A stretch of DNA of 64,000 bases, taken from positions 62,001-126,000 of the forward strand of contig JBBQFI010000010.1 in assembly GCA_038321775.1 (NCBI GenBank), read 5' to 3'. The position numbers and the translations under genes were made by a program. The notes beneath the pieces were generated by a model that saw nothing but the letters and a program-made list of their open reading frames with translations, did not search any database and had not been told where the DNA came from. Every line of letters begins with the position of its first letter. Positions within the stretch are counted from its first letter, which is position 1. The DNA comes from JBBQFI01 sp038321775 (GTDB lineage Bacteria; Verrucomicrobiota; Verrucomicrobiia; Chthoniobacterales; UBA10450). Shown one piece after another: positions 1-8,244 of this stretch.

Positions 1-1
1 G

Positions 2-154
2 TGCGCCTTTCGTATTGTGCGCCCTGCAGACGAGACATTGATCGCGGAATGCCGGCAGATGCTCGCGTTAATCGAAATGCCGGAAGCGAAACTGCTGCGG
101 TTGCCGGAAGCGTGGAATAAATATCGTGCGACGCAAAGCGTCGCGTCTGCCTAA
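2..154 (+). CDS. C-terminal fragment of an unrecognised protein (partial)
   Basis: An open frame enters from the left edge and ends at a TAA at 152-154, giving about 50 residues. The tail is acidic then basic (..LIAECRQMLALIEMPEAK..). It has amphipathic helical character and no recognisable motif. The coding sequence stops 10 bases before the ATG of the next gene on the same strand, so the two may share a transcript with the glycosyltransferase. The stop codon lies inside a copy of the dispersed CCTAACGAG word. No function can be assigned; that it is a real reading frame is inferred from composition and position. Confidence 0.5.
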   Translation, partial: CAFRIVRPADETLIAECRQMLALIEMPEAKLLRLPEAWNKYRATQSVASA

Positions 155-164
155 CGAGTAAAAT

Positions 165-1967
165 ATGGTCGCCGGCGTTCGCACATTCTCTATTCAGGAA
201 ACTCTCGCGGCCGAACCGCAAGTCCTGAAACCACCACCGACGCGACATGCGCTCTTTGTCATCGCCATTGCGCTTGCCTGTCTGCTGCATATCGCGACCG
301 CGGGCTGGGGTGATCTTTATAATGAAACCGATGGGCAATATGCGGGCGCCGCGCGCGAGATGTTGCAATCGCATCAATGGCTCATCCCGACGAATGATGG
401 GATTCCACGTCTGCAAAAACCGCTGATCCTTTACTGGCTGATCATTCTTTCCTACAAAGTTTTTGGCGTCACTGCAGCCGCCGCGCGTTTGCCAGGCGCC
501 ATTGCCACTGTCATCACCGTCGCGCTCATTTTTCTCATCGGCGAACGGCTCAGTAGCTATTGGCGCGGATTTCTTGCCGGCCTCATCTACCTCTCCTGCG
601 CCGGAGTTTTCATCTTTAACCGCATCATCATGCCGGAACCGGCCTTCACCGCTTTCATTTGCGGAGCGATGTATTGCGGCATTCGCGGTTACCAGAATCG
701 CAAACATCGCCACGCGTGGTTCGCCGGTTTTTGGATTTGTTGCGCTCTCGGATGCATGACGAAAAGTCTGCACGGGCTTGTCTATCCGGCCGCGATTTTT
801 CTGCTGCTTTCGATTTTCTATCGCGAAGCTCGCCTGCGTTTTCGCGAATTGCTGCGGTGGGATTTGATTTTGCTTTTTCTTCTGCTCGCGGCGCCCTGGC
901 ACATCTGGGCGGAATGGAAATTTCCCGGGTTCATTCGCAACATCACCGCGCCGGAATGGTTCTCGCACCTTTCCGGACACGCGGACGCGACGCACAGCTA
1001 CGATGATGTTCCGCGCCTTCAGTTTCTCGCTTTGCATCTCGCGTGGTGGTTCCCATGGTCCCTCGCGATTCTTCCCGGCTTGATCTTTTCCGCGCGCAAA
1101 ATTTTTCGGCCTAACGAAATTGAATTTGCCGATGCGCTGCCACTTTGCTGGATGCTCGTCGTTTTCGTCCCGCTCTTCTTCATCGGGGAACGCCAGGATT
1201 ATTATTCGATGAGCATGTGGCCGGCGTTCGCGCTTTGGATTGCGTCGGCGTGGGAACGGAGCCAGCCAAAACTGCGCATCACCGGCGCATCGATGATCGG
1301 CCTCGTCGGCGTCCTCCTTTTGTTGTTCGCGTTTTGGTGGCCGCAACTGCTGCAACATGCGCATGACCATTGGGGAGCGAGCGCGCAACGCTCCACCGCC
1401 TGGCGCGCGCTCAACGATATTCCAACATCAGCTTTGATCGCTTTTCGGCCCTACGTCGCGATCGTTGGCGCAACCTTGGCGCTCGCCGCCGCTGCGGCAA
1501 TTTATCTCGTCGCATTCAATCGACAAAAACTCGCCCGTGTCGCGCTTGCATTGTCGATGATTCCCACCGGGCTTTTCATGATCGAAGGTACCGCCGCGGT
1601 GGCACCTTATTTCTCCCTGGCGGACGCCGCGCGTTTCTTAAATCAGCCGGTGCACAAAAAAGGAGAAGTCCTCTACGAAGGCCCGTTGCACCTCGGGAGC
1701 AGTCTGGTTTTCTATCTACATCGGAAATTCTTTCTCGTGAACCAATCACCGGAGAACGAGTTCGCGCTTCCTGGAACGGCAGAGTGGCACGATCGATTTG
1801 TCAGCGAGTCCACCGTGATCGAAAGCTGGGGAGAATCCGAAGCGATTTATCTCCTGATCGAACGCGATCGCCTTCCGTATTGGCAAGGTTTACTGACCGA
1901 TCGCTTTCACATTTTCCATCAAGTCGCAAAATGCGGGACGTATGTCGTGCTGAGCAATCAGCTCTGA
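165..1967 (+). CDS. ArnT-like membrane glycosyltransferase (GT39/PMT family)
   Basis: A 600-residue polytopic inner-membrane protein of the ArnT/dolichyl-phosphate-mannose protein mannosyltransferase superfamily. Family members move a sugar from a polyprenyl-phosphate carrier to lipid A, protein or another glycan on the outer face of the membrane. After a first membrane helix (about residues 27-46) comes the signature loop with the acidic pair region NETDGQYAGAAREML, then LQKPLILYWL, the usual context of the ArnT catalytic Asp/Glu and substrate loop. About a dozen hydrophobic segments follow, and a soluble tail fills the last 100 residues. Length is typical (ArnT about 550). The start ATG at 165 follows the preceding gene closely. 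The acceptor and sugar cannot be told from sequence; lipid A modification is only one option. Confidence 0.8.
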   Translation: MVAGVRTFSIQETLAAEPQVLKPPPTRHALFVIAIALACLLHIATAGWGDLYNETDGQYAGAAREMLQSHQWLIPTNDGIPRLQKPLILYWLIILSYKVFGVTAAAARLPGAIATVITVALIFLIGERLSSYWRGFLAGLIYLSCAGVFIFNRIIMPEPAFTAFICGAMYCGIRGYQNRKHRHAWFAGFWICCALGCMTKSLHGLVYPAAIFLLLSIFYREARLRFRELLRWDLILLFLLLAAPWHIWAEWKFPGFIRNITAPEWFSHLSGHADATHSYDDVPRLQFLALHLAWWFPWSLAILPGLIFSARKIFRPNEIEFADALPLCWMLVVFVPLFFIGERQDYYSMSMWPAFALWIASAWERSQPKLRITGASMIGLVGVLLLLFAFWWPQLLQHAHDHWGASAQRSTAWRALNDIPTSALIAFRPYVAIVGATLALAAAAAIYLVAFNRQKLARVALALSMIPTGLFMIEGTAAVAPYFSLADAARFLNQPVHKKGEVLYEGPLHLGSSLVFYLHRKFFLVNQSPENEFALPGTAEWHDRFVSESTVIESWGESEAIYLLIERDRLPYWQGLLTDRFHIFHQVAKCGTYVVLSNQL

Positions 1968-2052
1968 GAAACGCACTTCCGCGATGTCGATTTGAAAAAG
2001 TCCGTTCCGCACCGTAGTTTCCGCTCCCCATTTCGGAATTTGGAGTAAAACA

Positions 2053-2208
2053 ATGTCTCAACATCGCAGTTTAAAAGGAGCCAGCACCATCACAGCGAAG
2101 CGCAATGTCTTGAAACGCTTCGAGCGCGTCGAGCTGCTGAAGAAACGCGGCCAATGGAAGGAAGGCGCGAAAGTTGTCGGCCTTCCCAAGACGAAACCGG
2201 ACGCGTAA
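2053..2208 (+). CDS. Small basic protein, Verrucomicrobia/Chlamydiae type
   Basis: This 51-residue, lysine/arginine-rich protein begins MSQHRSLKGAS and contains AKRNVLKRFERVELLKKRG. It matches the small basic protein family known from Verrucomicrobia and Chlamydiae (modelled as TIGR04137). Its role is not established; the composition suggests RNA or ribosome binding. The ATG at 2053 and TAA at 2206 are well placed between the glycosyltransferase and the pseudouridine synthase, with 18 bases to the next start. The gene is too short for many gene callers but is one of the best lineage markers in the window. Confidence 0.9.
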   Translation: MSQHRSLKGASTITAKRNVLKRFERVELLKKRGQWKEGAKVVGLPKTKPDA

Positions 2209-2226
2209 CGTCCGCGTCCGCGCATT

Positions 2227-3084
2227 TTGCGCCTCAATCGTTTTCTCGCCGCGGCCGGTGTCGGTTCGCGGAGGCAGTGCGACGAATTGATCGCGGCTGG
2301 CCGTGTAACGATTAACGGTCGGGTTTGCACCGACTTCAGTGTCCAGCCTAACGAAGGCGATTACGTTAAGGTAGATCGCAAACTCGTTAGGCCAGAACGG
2401 CCGATTTACATTCTGCTGCACAAACCGAAAGGGTTTGTCTCCACCCGCAAGGACCCGAACGCACGCGATACGGTTTTCGATTTGCTGCCGCCGAAACTTC
2501 CGCGGCTCTTCCATGTCGGTCGTCTCGACGCGCAAAGCGAAGGCCTGCTCATTCTCACGAACGACGGCGACTTCGCGCAACAGCTCACGCATCCGAGCCA
2601 CGAGATCGAAAAAGAATATGAAGTCACCCTCGATCGATTATGGGATCCAGCGCTCACGGCAAAATTGTTGCGCGGAATTTTTCTCGATGGTGAGCGTGCA
2701 AAACTTTCGCGGCTGCATCCAATCGGTCCCACTCGCGTGCGCGTCGTTCTGCAACAAGGAATTAATCGCCAGATTCGGCGGATGTTTTACGAAATCGGTT
2801 ACGATGTGAAAAAACTCACGCGCACACGTGTTGGATCGCTGCGTCTGGGCGACCTGCCGCGCGGTCAGTGCCGGCACATGACGACCGCGGAAATTGCAGC
2901 GTTCCGATCAATCCAGCTCCGACCGCAGGATCGCGAGAGGCGGCGCGTTTCCCACTCCCCGGCTCGCCGCAAGCCCAATCAAAACCGTAAGAGCGGGAAC
3001 CGAGATCGCAGTGACCAGCACCGGAACGAACGAAGCCACGTAGGAAAGCTTAAAGACAAACATCGCCAGAGCCCAGCTCGATAG
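2227..3084 (+). CDS. RsuA/RluB-family 16S/23S rRNA pseudouridine synthase
   Basis: The product, about 285 residues, isomerises a uridine of rRNA to pseudouridine. An N-terminal S4 domain (residues 1-60; MRLNRFLAAAGVGSRRQCDE) binds RNA. The catalytic domain carries HVGRLDAQSEGLLILTNDG, with the catalytic Asp in GRLD. The later motif GINRQIRRMF is typical of RsuA/RluB/RluE/RluF. The start is a TTG, since no ATG fits the conserved N terminus. The last 50 residues are very basic and polar (RRRVSHSPARRKPNQNRKSG), as in RluB tails, and are encoded antiparallel to the 3' end of the neighbouring permease gene. Whether the target is 23S U2605 (RluB) or 16S U516 (RsuA) is not decidable here. Confidence 0.88.
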   Translation: MRLNRFLAAAGVGSRRQCDELIAAGRVTINGRVCTDFSVQPNEGDYVKVDRKLVRPERPIYILLHKPKGFVSTRKDPNARDTVFDLLPPKLPRLFHVGRLDAQSEGLLILTNDGDFAQQLTHPSHEIEKEYEVTLDRLWDPALTAKLLRGIFLDGERAKLSRLHPIGPTRVRVVLQQGINRQIRRMFYEIGYDVKKLTRTRVGSLRLGDLPRGQCRHMTTAEIAAFRSIQLRPQDRERRRVSHSPARRKPNQNRKSGNRDRSDQHRNERSHVGKLKDKHRQSPAR

Positions 3085-5448
3085 AAGAGCGAGAAAAATT
3101 CCGGTCGCACTCGCGAAGACGCCGAGAAAAAAATATTCCGCGCATAGAATTTTTTGAATCTGCGCGCGCGAGGCGCCGAGCGTGCGCAGGAGAATGCTTT
3201 CCTTTAGACGTTGATACCGTCCGCTCCAAATCGTGCTCGCAAGCACAATGATTCCCGCCCCGACGGTGAAAAGCGACATCACTCGAATCACCAGCGCGAC
3301 TTTGCTCAGGATTCCTTCGACTGTTTGAATCACCGCGGACAGATCGAGCGCGGAGACGTTCGGAAATTTCGCGACGATCGCATTTTGCAGACGCGCGGAA
3401 TCGGCGGGTGTCGGCACGCGGCTAACGAGGACACCAAAGCCGGGCGCGTTTTCCAACACGCCGGTTGGAAAAACAACGAAGAAGTTTGTCTGAAATCTTT
3501 TCCAATCTACTTCGCGCAAACTCGCGATGGTTGTTTTGAGCGGAACGCCCTGCACATCAAAAACAAGTTCGTCGCCGATCTTCGCCTTGAAGTCTTTCGC
3601 GATTTCCTTGTCGAGCGAGATGGGAACACGATCGCCTGGGTGATAATCGACCCGGCCAATCCAGCGGCCATCCGTTATTTTCTCCGTGTCCGATAAATCT
3701 CCGCGATAGGTGGAGCGATATTCCCGTTCCAGTTCCCACTCAGGAATTTTGTTCTTCGGATCCGCAAGGATGTCACTCGTCTTGTGTCCTTTGATTTCGG
3801 TGAGTCGCATCGTGACGATAGGTGCCTCCTGAATAATGGGAAAACCGAGCGATCGCACCAGTGTCGCGACGGCGTCCTTTTGGTCGGGTTGAATATCGAA
3901 CAGGAAAATGTTGGGACGATCGCCGCGATCGATCGAACGGAACTGCGTCAGCAAAACGTCGCGCGTAAGATAAAGGTTGAGAAGAAGAAAGGTGCCGAGG
4001 CCTAACGAGAGAGTGAGGAGCAACGTTCGATTATCCGGACGGTAGAGGTTCGCCAGCCCTTGGCGCACCACGAAACTGGCGCGATGCGGAAACCATTTCC
4101 GTACCAGCCCCATGAGCAATCGCGCAACCGCAGCGAAGATCGCAATCGCAAGACCAAGGGCGCCTGCGAAAAGCAGACCGTGTTTCCATGTTTCGGCCTG
4201 GGAAATTGCAAAAGCCGCGACACCCGTTGCGATCAATGCGTAGACCAGCCAAACGAGCGGATCGCGTCGCGTGGAAGAAGCGTCGTTCTCAAACGACGCG
4301 CGCAAGACTAACAGCGGGGAAACGCGACGGAACCGCAGGAGCGGCGGCAGGGCGAAGAGCCCACAGATTCCAAAACCGATTAACATTCCGCGCAAAATGG
4401 GTTGCCAGAAAATTGCAGTCGGAATTGTAAACGGAAGAGATGATTGCAGCAGGCGCGGCAAGATTCCTTGAATCAGCAAGCCCAAGAGCGCGCCACCGAT
4501 TGCGCCGATTAAGCCCATCGCTGCCGCTTGCAGAAAATAAATTAGCACGGTCATGCGCGAAGAAGCGCCGAGACAACGCAAGGTCGCAGCCGTACCGATC
4601 TTTTGTTGTAGATGAGCTTGAATCGCGCTGCCCACTCCAACCGCGCCTAACAACAACGAAATGAAGGCCACGAGATTGAGAAAACGATAAAGATTATCGA
4701 GCGCTTCACCGAGATCCTTTTTGCGCTTTTCCACGGTGTCGTACTCGAGACCGAGACGTTGGATCTGCGGCACAAGGACGGCGATTCGCTCCGCCGCGTT
4801 TACTTGTACCGGAAACTTCACGTACGCGCGGTAACGCACGACGCTGCCGGGCTTGATCAGATGTGTCGCCTCAAGATTCTGCAACGGAATGTAAACGCGC
4901 GGCGCAAAGCTCGCGCCGGCAGAGGCATCGCCCGGGACTTTCTTCAACGCACCAGCGATGGTGAATTCGAGATCGCCGATTTTTATTTTATCGCCAACGG
5001 CAGCGTGAAATTGAAAGAGCAGATTTTCATCGACGATAGCGCGAAATCCTTCACGAAATTCGCGCGCGGCCGCGGCCGGCGCTGTTTCCATCGCGCCGTA
5101 AAAGGGAAAATCGCCGCCGAGCGCGCGCAGGTGAATCAGGCGCGTGCCGTTGCTCGCCGGGAAAAACGCCATGGTCGTGAATCGCGCTTCCCGCGCCTGC
5201 GGTTCGCCTAACGAGTGAAGAAAACGTTCTTCCTCCGCGGAAAACGAACTCGAAGATGAAACAACGAGATCGGCGCCGAGCAAAGCGCGCGCCTGTTCGT
5301 CGATCGCTTGCGCGAGACTGCGGCGAAAGGAACCGATCGAAACCAGCGCTGCGATCCCGAGAGTGATCGAGCAGGAGAACAAGAGGAGACGCCGCCGGCT
5401 CGAGCGGCTGTCGCGCCACGCCATCTTCGGAATGAATGAGATGCTCAC
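2908..5448 (-). CDS. ABC transporter permease, FtsX/YbbP-like, fused two-half type
   Basis: The 846-residue protein belongs to the YbbP/MacB-FtsX permease superfamily. One helix near residues 20-40 (LLLFSCSITLGIAALVSIG) is followed by a periplasmic MacB_PCD-like domain and three helices (about 255-370). A second periplasmic region and three more helices (about 725-835) complete the duplicated FtsX layout. It starts with GTG that overlaps the TGA of the ATPase gene (GTGA overlap), so the two are translationally coupled. Such systems move lipids or lipid-linked or secreted molecules across the inner membrane; in E. coli YbbAP works beside the TesA esterase, whose homologue lies just upstream here, divergently. 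The 3' end overlaps the RluB-like gene. Confidence 0.87.
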   Translation of the reverse strand: MSISFIPKMAWRDSRSSRRRLLLFSCSITLGIAALVSIGSFRRSLAQAIDEQARALLGADLVVSSSSSFSAEEERFLHSLGEPQAREARFTTMAFFPASNGTRLIHLRALGGDFPFYGAMETAPAAAAREFREGFRAIVDENLLFQFHAAVGDKIKIGDLEFTIAGALKKVPGDASAGASFAPRVYIPLQNLEATHLIKPGSVVRYRAYVKFPVQVNAAERIAVLVPQIQRLGLEYDTVEKRKKDLGEALDNLYRFLNLVAFISLLLGAVGVGSAIQAHLQQKIGTAATLRCLGASSRMTVLIYFLQAAAMGLIGAIGGALLGLLIQGILPRLLQSSLPFTIPTAIFWQPILRGMLIGFGICGLFALPPLLRFRRVSPLLVLRASFENDASSTRRDPLVWLVYALIATGVAAFAISQAETWKHGLLFAGALGLAIAIFAAVARLLMGLVRKWFPHRASFVVRQGLANLYRPDNRTLLLTLSLGLGTFLLLNLYLTRDVLLTQFRSIDRGDRPNIFLFDIQPDQKDAVATLVRSLGFPIIQEAPIVTMRLTEIKGHKTSDILADPKNKIPEWELEREYRSTYRGDLSDTEKITDGRWIGRVDYHPGDRVPISLDKEIAKDFKAKIGDELVFDVQGVPLKTTIASLREVDWKRFQTNFFVVFPTGVLENAPGFGVLVSRVPTPADSARLQNAIVAKFPNVSALDLSAVIQTVEGILSKVALVIRVMSLFTVGAGIIVLASTIWSGRYQRLKESILLRTLGASRAQIQKILCAEYFFLGVFASATGIFLALLSSWALAMFVFKLSYVASFVPVLVTAISVPALTVLIGLAASRGVGNAPPLAILRSELD

Positions 5449-6116
5449 ATCATTTCGCCATTGCGCAGACGGATGGTGCGTTCGCTTAAAGCGGCAACGT
5501 CGGAGTCGTGAGTGACGAGGACCAGCGCCGTGCGCAACGTCGCGTTTAGTTCGAGCATGATCTCAATGACGGAGCGACTCGTCTCGGAATCCAAATTTCC
5601 GGTCGGCTCGTCCGCGAAAAGAATTTTCGGGCGACTAATGAATGCGCGCGCGAGCGCGACACGCTGTTGCTCGCCGCCGGAAAGCTGCGCCGGATAATGC
5701 GCGATGCGATCGGCCAGACCGACGCGCTCCAGCAATTCGGCGCCGAGTTTTTGGGCGGAGCGATCGCCACGCAATTCCATCGGAACGGTGACATTCTCGA
5801 GCGCGGTCAATGTCGGGATGAGTTGGAAATTTTGAAAAACGAAACCGACGTGTTTGTTGCGGACGCGCGCCCGTTCGTCCTCATCGATTTCACTGAGCGC
5901 AATTCCATTCAGGATCACGGAACCGGACGTCGGTTGATCGAGGCCGGCGCAAAGTCCGAGCAGAGTCGTTTTGCCGCTCCCGGACGGACCGAGAATGGAA
6001 CAGGTCGCGCCTTCATCCAGGGTGAAGGAAATATTTTTTAACACAGTGAGACTTCCGGCGGCAGTCGGATATGTCTTCGTTAGCCCTTCGACATTTAAGA
6101 TTGGGATCACGCTCAT
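5445..6116 (-). CDS. ABC transporter ATP-binding protein, LolD/YbbA-like
   Basis: This 223-residue ATPase powers the adjacent FtsX-like permease. Walker A (GPSGSGKTT), the Q-loop (GFVFQNFQL), the ABC signature (LSGGEQQRVALARAF), Walker B (ILFADEPTGNLD) and the switch His (THD) are all present. The ADEPTGNLD form is characteristic of the LolD/MacB/YbbA/FtsE group. The ATG at 6116 (MSVIPILNVEGL) was chosen because the preceding 43 open codons have no homology and would run into the divergent esterase promoter region. Overlap with the permease start indicates one operon. The substrate is unknown; YbbA/LolD are not separable by eye. Confidence 0.9.
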   Translation of the reverse strand: MSVIPILNVEGLTKTYPTAAGSLTVLKNISFTLDEGATCSILGPSGSGKTTLLGLCAGLDQPTSGSVILNGIALSEIDEDERARVRNKHVGFVFQNFQLIPTLTALENVTVPMELRGDRSAQKLGAELLERVGLADRIAHYPAQLSGGEQQRVALARAFISRPKILFADEPTGNLDSETSRSVIEIMLELNATLRTALVLVTHDSDVAALSERTIRLRNGEMM

Positions 6117-6166
6117 TGACGGTAAGGCTCGGTGCGTCTTGCTTACGCGAAGATGATTGGGCACGC

Positions 6167-6799
6167 ATGGGGAAAATAATTCTGCGAGGATTTGCGTGCG
6201 TGCTGGCGTTTGCGTGCGCGTTTGGCCAGACAACCGAGCTCGCACAAAAGCGAATCGTTTTCCTCGGAGACAGCCTTACCGCAGGATACGGCGTGCGCCA
6301 GGACCAGGCCTTTCCCGCCTTGATCGCCGCGAAAATTCGCGCCGACAATCTTCCGTTTACCGTGGTAAACGCAGGTGTGAGTGGCAACACGAGCGCGGAT
6401 GGATTGCAACGGCTCGACTGGTTGTTGCAGCAAAAAATCGACGTTCTCGTGATCGCGCTCGGCGCGAATGATGGTTTGCGCGGATTGCCGGTGAGCGCTC
6501 TGCAAACAAATCTGCAGGCGATCATCGACAAAACGAAAGCGAAATATCCGGACGCGCAGATCGTGATCGGGGGAATGCAGATGCCGCCAAATCTCGGCGC
6601 TGATTACACGGAAAAATTTCAGAGAGTTTTTGCCGATATTGCGCAAAAAAATCACGCGGCGTTCCTGCCGTTTTTGCTCAACGCGGTCGGTGGACATCGT
6701 GATTTAAATCAAGCGGACTCGATTCACCCGACGCCAGCGGGACAAAAAATCATCGCGGAAACAGTGTGGCAAATACTCGAACCGATCCTGCGAAAATGA
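6167..6799 (+). CDS. Secreted SGNH/GDSL hydrolase, TesA-like arylesterase/lysophospholipase
   Basis: A 210-residue periplasmic esterase. Residues 1-23 form a signal peptide (MGKIILRGFACVLAFACAFG). The SGNH blocks are clear: the serine block VFLGDSLTAGYG, the glycine block in AGVSGNTSADG, the asparagine block ALGANDGLRG, and the Asp-x-x-His of the last block in DSIHPTPAGQ. The E. coli homologue TesA hydrolyses long-chain acyl-CoA, lysophospholipids and aryl esters in the periplasm, and its gene adjoins ybbAP. The same grouping, divergent, is seen here with the ABC exporter. The ATG at 6167 is chosen because it starts directly at the signal peptide. An ATGA overlap couples it to the SDR gene. 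Confidence 0.9.
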   Translation: MGKIILRGFACVLAFACAFGQTTELAQKRIVFLGDSLTAGYGVRQDQAFPALIAAKIRADNLPFTVVNAGVSGNTSADGLQRLDWLLQQKIDVLVIALGANDGLRGLPVSALQTNLQAIIDKTKAKYPDAQIVIGGMQMPPNLGADYTEKFQRVFADIAQKNHAAFLPFLLNAVGGHRDLNQADSIHPTPAGQKIIAETVWQILEPILRK

Positions 6800-7581
6800 A
6801 TCTCGACGGTTGCACTGCTCTCATTACCGGTGCTTCGGCAGGAATCGGCCGGGAATTTGCGCGACAGCTCGCGCCGCGAGCGAGCGCGTTCGTGCTGGTG
6901 GCGCGACGTCTGGATCGCCTTGAAGCATTTCGCGATGAATTAAAGAAAACCAATACGAATTTGCAGATCCACATTCGTAAAACCGATTTATCGGATCCAC
7001 TCGAAGTGCAGGCTCTTTACGAATGGATCGGACGAGAAAAAATCGCGATCGATTTTCTGATCAACAATGCGGGCCTTGGTGATTACGGACCCTTCGCGAC
7101 GAGCGATCCCGCGCGTGTGCAGGAAATGATGCGCGTAAACATGGAAGCATTGACGCGCCTGACCAGGTTTCTCTTGCCGCCGATGCTCGCGCGAAAACGT
7201 GGCGCTATTCTCAATGTCAGTTCGTCGGCCGGTTTTCTTCCACTGCCTGACGTCGCGATTTACGCTGCGACCAAAGCGTACGTGACCAGTTTCTCGGAAG
7301 CGCTCCGCGCGGAATTGCGTGGCACGGGTGTGAGTGTGACCGCGCTTTGTCCCGGACCCGTGCACACCGAATTCGGAGTCGTCGCCCGAAGAAAAGACAC
7401 GCGCTCGCTGCAAGGGCCGGAGCTGGTACACGTCACAGTCGAGGATGCGGCAAAGGCTGGATTGGCGGGCGTGACAGCCGATCGGGCAATTGTCATTCCC
7501 GGTTTTCTAATGAAACTGGCCATGATACTCGTTAGGCTGACGCCGATGCCGTTATTGCGCATCTTTTCTCGTCGCAGATAA
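6796..7581 (+). CDS. Short-chain dehydrogenase/reductase
   Basis: This 261-residue classical SDR uses NAD(P)H for a hydroxyl/carbonyl interconversion. It shows the TGASAGIG cofactor motif near residue 15, the NNAG motif (FLINNAGLGDYG), the active-site Ser (NVSSSAGF) and the YAATKAY catalytic Tyr/Lys motif. An Arg-rich stretch after beta-2 (VARRLDRLE) suggests preference for NADP. The start ATG at 6796 overlaps the TGA of the esterase gene, so both belong to one operon ending at the hairpin at 7588. The C terminus has a hydrophobic segment (FLMKLAMILVRLTPMPLLRI), which may attach it to the membrane. The substrate is unknown. Confidence 0.88.
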   Translation: MNLDGCTALITGASAGIGREFARQLAPRASAFVLVARRLDRLEAFRDELKKTNTNLQIHIRKTDLSDPLEVQALYEWIGREKIAIDFLINNAGLGDYGPFATSDPARVQEMMRVNMEALTRLTRFLLPPMLARKRGAILNVSSSAGFLPLPDVAIYAATKAYVTSFSEALRAELRGTGVSVTALCPGPVHTEFGVVARRKDTRSLQGPELVHVTVEDAAKAGLAGVTADRAIVIPGFLMKLAMILVRLTPMPLLRIFSRRR

Positions 7582-7587
7582 AAAGAA

Positions 7588-7609
7588 AAGGCGATCCGAA
7601 GATCGCCTT
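7588..7609. terminator. Bidirectional intrinsic terminator
   Basis: A perfect 9-bp stem AAGGCGATC / GATCGCCTT with a CGAA tetraloop lies 6 bases after the SDR stop and 24 bases before the stop of the convergent redoxin gene. A-rich sequence precedes it and T-rich sequence (TCTCAATTTTAATT) follows, so it can stop transcription from both sides. Confidence 0.85.
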
Positions 7610-7632
7610 CTCAATTTTAATTACTCGTTAGG

Positions 7633-8241
7633 TCAATCGTACTTGACGGAACAACCGTACGGACGGGAACTCGGCGTCGTAACCGCTTTGCCGGCCATGG
7701 CTTCATCGAGAGCAACCTTCACGTAATTCGTCGAAGTCGAAATGTCGTCCGGATTTGGCGACGCCTTGCTGTCGATTGCCCCCTCGTAAATTACTTTCCC
7801 TTCAGGATTGATGACAAACATGTGGGGCGTGTTTTTGGCGCCGTAAGTTCGGCCCACTTTTCCGTCGGAATCGAGAAGAAGAGCGGTGGAATGCAGTTTC
7901 CAATCGGCCATTTTTTGATTCGCTTCTGCCGGTTTCAAACTGCCTTCTTTATCGGGAGCCGAGGAATCGATCGTCAGCCAGGTCACACCTTTGCTGGTAA
8001 AATTTTCCTGCAACTTCTGCATGTTACCGCTGCCGTAATGCTTCTTCACGAACGGGCACTCCGGATTAAACCATTCGAGCACGACGTATTTTCCTTTGTA
8101 TTCGGAAAGCGAATGCGTTTTGCCTTTCGAATCGGCGGCCGAGAAATTCGGCGCTTCACTCCCGACCGGCGGAGAATCGGAAGCATGGATCGCAGTGGCG
8201 ATGACGGTGGCGAGAGCAGCAATTAATAGTTTTGTTTTCAT
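7633..8241 (-). CDS. Secreted thioredoxin-like/AhpC-TSA domain protein
   Basis: The 202-residue protein has a cleavable signal peptide (MKTKLLIAALATVIATAIHA) and a redoxin fold. The active site is NPECPFVKKHY, a single peroxidatic-type Cys in a CPFV context where thioredoxins have CxxC. The cis-Pro loop TPHMFVINPEG follows. A Cys near the C terminus (YGCSVKY) could act as resolving cysteine. Related proteins in planctomycetes and verrucomicrobia are annotated as thioredoxin-family or redoxin proteins. Only 3 bases separate it from the dsbD stop, so the two form an operon and DsbD is the likely source of electrons. A copy of the dispersed CTCGTTAGG word lies just past its stop. Confidence 0.85.
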   Translation of the reverse strand: MKTKLLIAALATVIATAIHASDSPPVGSEAPNFSAADSKGKTHSLSEYKGKYVVLEWFNPECPFVKKHYGSGNMQKLQENFTSKGVTWLTIDSSAPDKEGSLKPAEANQKMADWKLHSTALLLDSDGKVGRTYGAKNTPHMFVINPEGKVIYEGAIDSKASPNPDDISTSTNYVKVALDEAMAGKAVTTPSSRPYGCSVKYD

Positions 8242-8244
8242 AGT

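Noticed and set aside
12..120. Second open frame at the left edge ending at TAA 118-120
   Set aside because: The frame ending at 154 has a more protein-like composition and abuts the next gene; the other is a shadow.
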